A stretch of DNA of 12,591 bases. It comes from SIG673 sp964520875. GTDB lineage: Bacteria; Bacillota; Clostridia; Oscillospirales; CAG-272. Below the pieces are notes generated by a model, which saw nothing but the letters and a program-made list of their open reading frames with translations, had not been told where the DNA came from and did no database searches. This document shows, in pieces, positions 7,440 to 12,591 of this stretch. A program made the translations under genes and the position numbers. The first letter of the stretch is position 1. The number at the start of each line of letters is the position of its first letter. The DNA lies in the NCBI GenBank assembly GCA_964520875.1, contig CAZFQJ010000037.1, positions 1-12,591 of the forward strand, written 5' to 3'.

Positions 7440-8114
7440 ATGGATAAAAATCTTGAAAGCGTTATAAAGCAGAGAATAGAGCGTACCGCAAAAGCGTTGA
7501 ACGATAACGGTATGGAGACCTACGTCGTTAAGGACGAAAACGAAGTAAGAGAAACGCTGAGATCGCTCCTTTCCGAAAACGATAAGATAGCGGTCGGCGG
7601 TTCTGCGACTCTGAACGAGTGCGGAATACTTGATCTTATACGAGATAAAAAATACCGCTTTATAGACAGATACGAAAAGGATCTTGACGGAGAGGAGATA
7701 AGACGCAGATTTGTCGCGTCATTTGATTCCGACGTTTTTATAAGCGGAACAAACGCGGTCACCGAAAACGGAGAACTGTATAACGTTGACGGAACAGGTA
7801 ACCGAATAGCGGCGCTTGCCTTCGGACCGAAGTCGGTCGTGATAATAGTCGGATATAACAAGATAGTAAAGGATCTTGACGACGCTGTAAAGAGAGTAAA
7901 GACGACGGCGGCGCCCGCAAATACCAAGCGCCTGTCATGTAATACTTACTGTAAAGAGTTCGGCGAATGTGCAGCCGTTTCGCAAAATAAGACCGATATG
8001 ACCTCGGGCTGCGGTTCGGATAACCGTATCTGTTGCGATTACCTTGTGCTTGCAAAGCAGAGAAAACGCGGCAGGATAAAGGTCATAATAGTAGAAAAAG
8101 AGCTGGGATTTTAA
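7440..8114 (+). CDS. LUD domain (DUF162) protein, lactate-utilization-protein-like, with cysteine-rich C-terminus
   Basis: The 224-residue product is cytosolic. The LUD core is seen in AVGGSATLNECG (51-62) and in SGTNAVTENGELYNVDGTGN (102-121), followed by RIAALAFGP, the signature of LutC/YkgG-type proteins. The C-terminal part carries six cysteines (167, 171, 177, 191, 198, 199), which could bind a metal or an iron-sulfur cluster; that is inference. In the known Lut system, LutA, LutB and LutC oxidise lactate together, but no LutA or LutB is present here, so this is a stand-alone LUD protein and its reaction is unknown. GAGGTGG at 7426-7432 is a strong ribosome binding site 7 nt before the ATG. 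It lies 4 nt after the SGNH gene and 27 nt before the FucU gene, so co-transcription is likely. Confidence 0.88.
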   Translation: MDKNLESVIKQRIERTAKALNDNGMETYVVKDENEVRETLRSLLSENDKIAVGGSATLNECGILDLIRDKKYRFIDRYEKDLDGEEIRRRFVASFDSDVFISGTNAVTENGELYNVDGTGNRIAALAFGPKSVVIIVGYNKIVKDLDDAVKRVKTTAAPANTKRLSCNTYCKEFGECAAVSQNKTDMTSGCGSDNRICCDYLVLAKQRKRGRIKVIIVEKELGF

Positions 8115-8141
8115 AATTTAATACGAAAGGAAATCGAAACT

Positions 8142-8576
8142 ATGTTAAAGGGTGTATCTACGCTTATTTCTCCGGAACTGCTTAAGATACTTTGCGAAAT
8201 GGGACACGGAGACAGGATAGTTTTGGCGGACGCTAATTTTCCTTCGTTATCGGTCGGAAGGAACGCCGAGGTGGTCAGGCTTGACGGTATAAATATGCCG
8301 GAGCTTCTTGACGGTATACTTGCCCTCTTTCCGCTCGATACATATGTAGATAAGCCCGTAACTCTTATGGAGGTAGTAAAGGGCGACAATATCGAAACTC
8401 CCATATGGAATGAATATGAAAGAATAATATCAAAGCACGACCCGCGCGGTAAGAGCTTGATAGAAAATGTGGAACGTTTCGCTTTTTACGATATGGCAAA
8501 AAAATGCTACGCGGTAGTAGCTACGGGCGAAAGAGCGATATACGCAAATATCATTCTTCAAAAGGGCGTTATATAA
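8142..8576 (+). CDS. fucU: FucU/RbsD family mutarotase (probable L-fucose mutarotase)
   Basis: This 144-residue protein has the full FucU pattern and family length. It opens with MLKG...SPELLKILCEMGHGD, placing the conserved histidine at residue 22, followed by the LADANFPS motif. FPLDTYVDKPV, ENVERFAFYDMAKKCYAVVATGE and a final Y-A-N-I-I-L-Q-K-G-V-I match the FucU rather than the shorter RbsD ending. Such enzymes interconvert alpha and beta anomers of fucose (or ribose in RbsD) in the cytoplasm before isomerase or dehydrogenase action. No fucose isomerase, kinase, aldolase or transporter is in the window, so the exact sugar is inferred. It is the last gene of the 6138-8576 run, and a new promoter follows. 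Its ribosome binding site is AAAGGA at 8126-8131. Confidence 0.92.
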   Translation: MLKGVSTLISPELLKILCEMGHGDRIVLADANFPSLSVGRNAEVVRLDGINMPELLDGILALFPLDTYVDKPVTLMEVVKGDNIETPIWNEYERIISKHDPRGKSLIENVERFAFYDMAKKCYAVVATGERAIYANIILQKGVI

Positions 8577-8627
8577 TTTCCGGCTCGTGTTTGCGTTATT
8601 GTTTGTTAACATCGTTTCGAACATATA

Positions 8628-8656
8628 TTGCTTTCGAATGTTTCGTGTGTTATAAT
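8628..8656 (+). promoter_or_regulatory. Extended -10 promoter for the GDPD-dehydrogenase gene pair
   Basis: TATAAT at 8651-8656 is preceded by TG at 8648-8649, a perfect extended -10 element. A weak -35 (TTGCTT, 8628-8633) stands 17 bp upstream. Transcription would begin near 8663, 36 nt before ATG 8699. Two TTCGAA palindromes (8616-8621 and 8633-8638), 17 bp apart, flank or overlap the -35 and could be regulator half-sites. Confidence 0.75.
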
Positions 8657-8698
8657 CATGGCGTATAAATATCTTTTGAGGAAAAGAGGAAAAAGTAA

Positions 8699-9460
8699 AT
8701 GAAAAACAAATGCGAGAAGAAGATAATAATCGCCGGTCACAGAGGCGATCCGAAGGCGTTCCCGCAAAATACGCTGAAGGCTTTCAGGTCTGCGATCGAT
8801 ATAGGCGCGGATATGATAGAGACGGATATACATACGACGTCGGACGGAGAACTGGTCCTGATACATGACCACGATGTTAAAGTAACTACCGACGGCGAAG
8901 GTCTTGTAAGAAATATGACCTTTAAAGAGGTCAGAGCGCTTAACGCCGGTACAAAAGAAGAGTTCATGAACGTTCCCACATTAAAAGAGCTTCTCACAAT
9001 GGCAAAAGACGCGGAAGGGCTTCTTCTGGATCTTGAGATAAAGGTGTATTTAAACGACGAGGGCGCGGAGTGCGTAGCGTATACGGTCGATAATACGGTA
9101 AAGCTCTGCGAGGAATGCGGTATAGCGGACGATCGTATAATGTTCAATTCTTTTGACGCTTACGTACTTGAATATATACATAAAAAATACGGTAAGAGAT
9201 TCGTGCTCCACGGATATTACCCGTTCGATATCATGGCTAACAGAACGTTAGATCCCACGACCTATCTTGATTACGCATGCTTTTGGAAAAGCGGCGAGGA
9301 AGCAAAAGCGGCGTGCGAGTATCTTATCTCAAACGGTATCGAACCGTGTACCGGCTCTTCTACCACGAGGGAAGCCTTCTTCGAGGACGCAGGCTACGGT
9401 TGCTCTATGTTTACCGAAAACGACCCGAAAGCGACGATAGGCTGGAGAGAAGAGCTTTAA
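8699..9460 (+). CDS. Glycerophosphodiester phosphodiesterase (GDPD) family protein
   Basis: The 253-residue product lacks a signal peptide and is expected in the cytoplasm. The GDPD (TIM-barrel) active-site elements are present: HRG with His14, the metal-binding E-x-D pair Glu41 and Asp43 (ETDIHTTSDGELVLIHD), the second catalytic His56, and Glu113 in DLEIK. GDPDs cleave glycerophosphodiesters to glycerol 3-phosphate and an alcohol. The usual P-E-N-T after HRG reads P-Q-N-T (22-25) here, and the length is typical. Some GDPD-like proteins act on other phosphodiesters, so the substrate is not certain. GAGGA at 8686-8690 is the ribosome binding site, 8 nt before ATG. Only 31 nt separate it from the dehydrogenase gene, so the two probably share the 8651 promoter. 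Confidence 0.9.
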   Translation: MKNKCEKKIIIAGHRGDPKAFPQNTLKAFRSAIDIGADMIETDIHTTSDGELVLIHDHDVKVTTDGEGLVRNMTFKEVRALNAGTKEEFMNVPTLKELLTMAKDAEGLLLDLEIKVYLNDEGAECVAYTVDNTVKLCEECGIADDRIMFNSFDAYVLEYIHKKYGKRFVLHGYYPFDIMANRTLDPTTYLDYACFWKSGEEAKAACEYLISNGIEPCTGSSTTREAFFEDAGYGCSMFTENDPKATIGWREEL

Positions 9461-9491
9461 AAAATCACGGTCTTATCTTTAAGGAGCGTAT

Positions 9492-10526
9492 ATGCTTACA
9501 TATACATATATTTCAAAAGGAAAATTCGGCTTTGTCAAAAAGCCGAAGCCGCGTTTGCTCAACGAGCGTGACGCAGTAGTAAAGGTGACTCTCGCGAGCA
9601 TTTGTTCGAGCGATCTGCATATTAAACACGGCAGCATTCCGAGAGCGGTCGAAGGCATTACTGTCGGTCATGAAATGGTCGGTATCGTCGAAGAGGTCGG
9701 CTCAGCGGTCACGCACGTAAAGCCCGGTGACAGAGTTACGGTCAACGTCGAGACCTTTTGCGGAGAATGTTTTTTCTGCAAAAACGGGTACGTAAATAAC
9801 TGTACCGATAAAAACGGCGGTTGGGCGCTCGGTTGCCGTATCGACGGCGGTCAGGCGGAATACGTTCGCGTTCCGTTTGCCGATCAAACGCTTAATAAGA
9901 TACCGGATAACGTGACGGACAGACAGGCTCTGCTCGTCGGCGACGTCCTTGCAACGGGCTATTGGGCGTCAAGGATCGCGGAGATAACCGAGGACGATGC
10001 GGTGCTTATCATAGGCGCTGGACCTACGGGTCTTTGTACCCTGATATGCGTTATGCTGAAAAAGCCGAAGAGTATCATCGTGTGTGAAAAGGACGAGGAA
10101 AGGCTAAGGTTCGTAAAAGAGCATTATCCGAGCGTTCTGACTGTCAAGCCTGACGAATGCTTGGATTTTGTGCGGAGTAACTGCGAGCGCGGCGGAGCGG
10201 ATAAAGTGATCGAGGTCGCCGGGGCGGAGTCTACACTTAGGCTTGCATGGGAATGTGCGCGTCCGAACGCCGTCGTAACGGTGGTCGCGCTCTACGATAA
10301 GCCACAGATACTTCCGTTACCGGATATGTACGGTAAAAATCTGACGTTTAAGACGGGCGGAGTGGACGGCTGCGATTGCGAGGAAACTCTCAGGCTTATT
10401 TCCGAAGGAAAGATAGATACCGAACCGCTCATAACGCATACATATCCGCTCGGGCGTATCGACGAAGCGTATGAGCTTTTTGAAAACAAACGCGACGGAG
10501 TGATAAAGGTCGCGATCGAGTGTTGA
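9492..10526 (+). CDS. Zinc-dependent medium-chain alcohol/polyol dehydrogenase
   Basis: This 344-residue cytosolic MDR enzyme has catalytic zinc ligands in view: Cys38 (ICSSDLH), His60-Glu61 (GHEMVG) and probably Asp151 (VGDVLATGYWA), the arrangement seen in secondary-alcohol dehydrogenases of the Thermoanaerobacter type. Four cysteines (90, 93, 96, 104) form the structural zinc site. The Rossmann motif GAGPTG lies at 175-180, and the acidic Glu199 at the end of the second strand suggests NAD+ rather than NADP+. Substrate is unknown: secondary alcohols, polyols or sugars are possible, and nearby FucU makes a deoxysugar or lactaldehyde-related step conceivable, which is inference only. AAGGAG at 9481-9486 lies 5 nt before ATG 9492. 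No terminator is visible before the next gene at 10572. Confidence 0.92.
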   Translation: MLTYTYISKGKFGFVKKPKPRLLNERDAVVKVTLASICSSDLHIKHGSIPRAVEGITVGHEMVGIVEEVGSAVTHVKPGDRVTVNVETFCGECFFCKNGYVNNCTDKNGGWALGCRIDGGQAEYVRVPFADQTLNKIPDNVTDRQALLVGDVLATGYWASRIAEITEDDAVLIIGAGPTGLCTLICVMLKKPKSIIVCEKDEERLRFVKEHYPSVLTVKPDECLDFVRSNCERGGADKVIEVAGAESTLRLAWECARPNAVVTVVALYDKPQILPLPDMYGKNLTFKTGGVDGCDCEETLRLISEGKIDTEPLITHTYPLGRIDEAYELFENKRDGVIKVAIEC

Positions 10527-10571
10527 ATTAAAAAAACATAAGTCTAAGGCAAATTATTTATAGGAGTATTT

Positions 10572-12591
10572 ATGAAGAAAACAATTTTAACGATGATTTT
10601 TACCGCGCTTGTCGCCGCGGCAGCCGTATTCGGACTTTCGTCCTGCGGTAAGGAATGTGAGCACGAGTTTTCGGAATGGACGACCGTTTCCGCGGCTTCA
10701 TGCGAAAATCCGGGAGAAGAGACGCGTACTTGTACAAAATGCGATGAAAAGGAAACTCGGACGATAGAGGCGCTCGGGCATGCCCCGTCTGCGGAATGGC
10801 AGACAGACTTAAATAAGCATTGGCATGTTTGCACAAGAGAGGGTTGTACGGCAAAGCCCGACGAAGCTCTCCACGCCTTTGGCGGAAGCGATATGAACTG
10901 TAAGAGCTGCGGAACCGATATGAGGACCGTACTGCGGACAATTATAGGCGACGGTTCAGCCGACAGCGTCGAAATAACGCTCGGTCTTGCCGCCGACGCA
11001 GACGAAAATGTGTTCGCCGCTATTAAGGAAGAACTTGAAAAAGCCAAGGACGGCTCTGTTTCTCTTACGATCTCGGGCGTAACGAAGATCCCAGACGAAG
11101 TCTTTTACGCAAACGATAAGCTTAAGAGTATAACCTTGGGAGACGGCGTAAAAGAGATAGGAGATAGCGCGTTCGGATCATGTTCGAAGCTGGAGACGGT
11201 AGTACTTAAGGATACGGAGACTGTCGGAAAATATACGTTTGAGGAGTGCGGCTCGCTTAAAAATGTTGATCTCGGTTCGAAACTTACGAGCATAGGCTAC
11301 GAAATGTTTTATTACTGCAGTACGATCGAGAAAATAACCATACCGGAAAGCGTTACGAGCGTCGGAGAAAGAGCTTTTTTCAGTTGTGACGCACTTACCG
11401 AGATAAATATACCCGGTGCGGTGACGAGCATAGGCGATTCGGCATTCGCTTGGTGCCCCGCGCTTACCGACGTAACTATCGGAAACGGAGATATCGGAGA
11501 ATATGCGTTCTACCATTGCACCGCTCTTAAAAATCTGACGTTAAAGGACGGAGTAAAGGCGATAGGCGACTACGCGTTTCAAAATTGCTCGGCTCTTAAG
11601 TCGTTGACCTTGCCGGATAGCATAACGAGTATCGGAGAATACGGCTTCTACTGTTGTACCGGACTTACCGAAGTGACCGTCGGAAACGGAGATATAGGTA
11701 AGCGCGCGTTTTGCGATTGCTCAGCTCTTGAAAATCTGACTTTAAAAAACGGAGTAAAGAGCATAGGCGAATCTGCGTTTTCCGGGGTCGTAATTAAGAC
11801 TCTTACGATACCCGCGAGCGTCACCGATATCGGTTTATATGCTTTCTCTCGGTTGCCCTCGCTTACCGACGCGACCGTCGAAGGCGGAAATATTGGCGAA
11901 AGCGCCTTCTACCATTGCTCAGCTCTTGAAAATCTGACTTTAAAAGACGGAGTAAAGAGCATAGGTGAATCTGCGTTTAGGTGGTGTGAAAAGCTTAAGT
12001 CCGTGACTGTTCCCGATAGTGTAACGAGTATCGGCGAGGAGGCATTTGGCAACTGCGGTGCGCTCACAAGCGTGACGATCGGAAGCGGAGTAACGAATAT
12101 CGGAAGTGACGCGTTCGGTTGGTGTTCCGCGCTTGAAGAGCTTACGATAAAGAACAAGTGCATAGGTACTTCTATGTTTAGATATTGCACGGCTCTTAAA
12201 TCGGTTAACATTCCGGATAGCGTAACGAGTATCGGGGAGGAGGCGTTTGGATACTGTACCGCGATTACCGACGTGACGCTCGGAAAAGGCTTGGAAACCA
12301 TATGCAAATCCGCTTTTTACAAATGCAGTGCTCTTAAAAAGGTCGTAATTCCGAATAGTGTGACGAGTATCGGGGAGTATGCATTTTATTTCTGTGAAGG
12401 GCTTACGGAAGTAACTATCGGAAACGGAGTAACGAGTATCGGGGAGGAGGCGTTTGGATACTGTACCGCGATTACCGATTTGACGCTCGGAACCGGGTTA
12501 AAAACCATAGGCGAGTACGCTTTTTACAGTTGTACCGCTCTTAAAAAGGTCATAATTCCGGATAGCGTTACAAGTATCGAGAATTATGCGT
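10572..12591 (+). CDS. BspA-type leucine-rich repeat lipoprotein with N-terminal Cys/His module (3' end outside window)
   Basis: The 673 visible codons continue past the right edge. A lipoprotein signal peptide ends in the lipobox LSSC, with Cys25 as the lipidated residue, so the protein should be anchored outside the membrane. Residues 29-114 hold a Cys/His module: C44, C54-x2-C57, H70, HWHVC (83-87) with C92, H101, C110-x2-C113. It resembles the array in the giant protein at the left edge. From about residue 170 come more than 20 BspA-type (LRR_5) repeats of 23 residues, with a core like L-x-x-V-T-I-P-x-S-V-T-S-I-G-x-x-A-F-x-x-C. Such proteins often bind host or matrix components; the ligand here is unknown. 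The ribosome binding site is TAGGAG at 10561-10566. It starts 45 nt after the dehydrogenase gene without its own clear promoter. Confidence 0.93.
   Translation, partial: MKKTILTMIFTALVAAAAVFGLSSCGKECEHEFSEWTTVSAASCENPGEETRTCTKCDEKETRTIEALGHAPSAEWQTDLNKHWHVCTREGCTAKPDEALHAFGGSDMNCKSCGTDMRTVLRTIIGDGSADSVEITLGLAADADENVFAAIKEELEKAKDGSVSLTISGVTKIPDEVFYANDKLKSITLGDGVKEIGDSAFGSCSKLETVVLKDTETVGKYTFEECGSLKNVDLGSKLTSIGYEMFYYCSTIEKITIPESVTSVGERAFFSCDALTEINIPGAVTSIGDSAFAWCPALTDVTIGNGDIGEYAFYHCTALKNLTLKDGVKAIGDYAFQNCSALKSLTLPDSITSIGEYGFYCCTGLTEVTVGNGDIGKRAFCDCSALENLTLKNGVKSIGESAFSGVVIKTLTIPASVTDIGLYAFSRLPSLTDATVEGGNIGESAFYHCSALENLTLKDGVKSIGESAFRWCEKLKSVTVPDSVTSIGEEAFGNCGALTSVTIGSGVTNIGSDAFGWCSALEELTIKNKCIGTSMFRYCTALKSVNIPDSVTSIGEEAFGYCTAITDVTLGKGLETICKSAFYKCSALKKVVIPNSVTSIGEYAFYFCEGLTEVTIGNGVTSIGEEAFGYCTAITDLTLGTGLKTIGEYAFYSCTALKKVIIPDSVTSIENYA
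11079..12591 (+). repeat. Tandem BspA-type leucine-rich repeats with a three-unit higher-order period
   Basis: About 22 full units plus a partial one are visible. Most are 23 residues. Several shorter units (DIGEYAF, DIGKRAF, NIGESAF, KCIGTSMF) lack about two residues before the IG pair and recur about every third unit in the first part of the array, giving blocks of about 66-69 residues. At the DNA level bases 12222-12271 are identical to 12429-12478, 207 bp apart (three units). Near-identical stretches also start around 11716 and 11914 (198 bp apart). Confidence 0.9.

Noticed and set aside
8590..8645. Catabolite-repression (cre) operator upstream of the GDPD gene
   Set aside because: Candidates around ATTGCTTTCGAATG do not fit the cre consensus at enough positions.
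10527..10571. Promoter or terminator between the dehydrogenase and the lipoprotein gene
   Set aside because: There is a run of A and an AT-rich stretch, but no -35/-10 pair at proper spacing and no stem-loop with a T-run.
10544..11047. Minus-strand open frame of 167 codons over the lipoprotein start
   Set aside because: It lies opposite a clear signal peptide, lipobox and Cys/His module on the + strand. Its Ser-rich product matches no family I know.

Overview
The window looks like a chromosomal segment of a gut-type Clostridia (Bacillota) bacterium. This is inferred from moderate GC, heavy use of ATA (Ile) and AGA (Arg) codons, strong AGGAG-type ribosome binding sites, sigma-A promoters, choline/cell-wall-binding-type repeats, BspA-type leucine-rich repeats and intergenic palindromes of a kind seen in gut Clostridia. 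All supported genes are on the + strand. I see no tRNA, rRNA, CRISPR array, transposase or phage gene.

Layout. (1) Bases 1-5640 hold the 3' part of a very large surface protein gene whose start lies upstream of the window. It consists of wall-binding-type repeats, two beta-sandwich-like domains, more repeats, a long cysteine/histidine-rich repeat array and a last block of wall-binding-type repeats. One in-frame TAG (3391-3393) splits it, although reading frame and domain pattern continue unchanged on both sides. A strong intrinsic terminator follows (5670-5709). (2) Bases 5710-6060 are non-coding and carry several palindromic elements. (3) A perfect-consensus promoter (6070-6098) starts a tight run of four genes: a DUF1294 membrane protein, a cytoplasmic GxDLY-type SGNH hydrolase, a LUD (DUF162) protein with a cysteine-rich tail, and a FucU/RbsD-family mutarotase. 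(4) A second promoter (8628-8656) precedes a glycerophosphodiester phosphodiesterase-family protein and a zinc-dependent medium-chain dehydrogenase. (5) From 10572 to the right edge is a lipoprotein with a short Cys/His module followed by more than 20 BspA-type leucine-rich repeats; it continues beyond the window.

How it may fit together. The central genes suggest uptake-linked or intracellular sugar metabolism: FucU interconverts fucose-type anomers, the SGNH protein could remove acyl groups, and the dehydrogenase and LUD protein could act on sugar, lactaldehyde or lactate-level intermediates. That linkage is inference from gene order. The two flanking surface proteins share a related Cys/His module (C-x2-C with downstream H, and HW-x2-C motifs), so the catabolic genes sit between two exported proteins of similar construction. 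The clearest anomaly is the single TAG in the giant surface protein gene. I do not see convincing evidence of a wholly new system.
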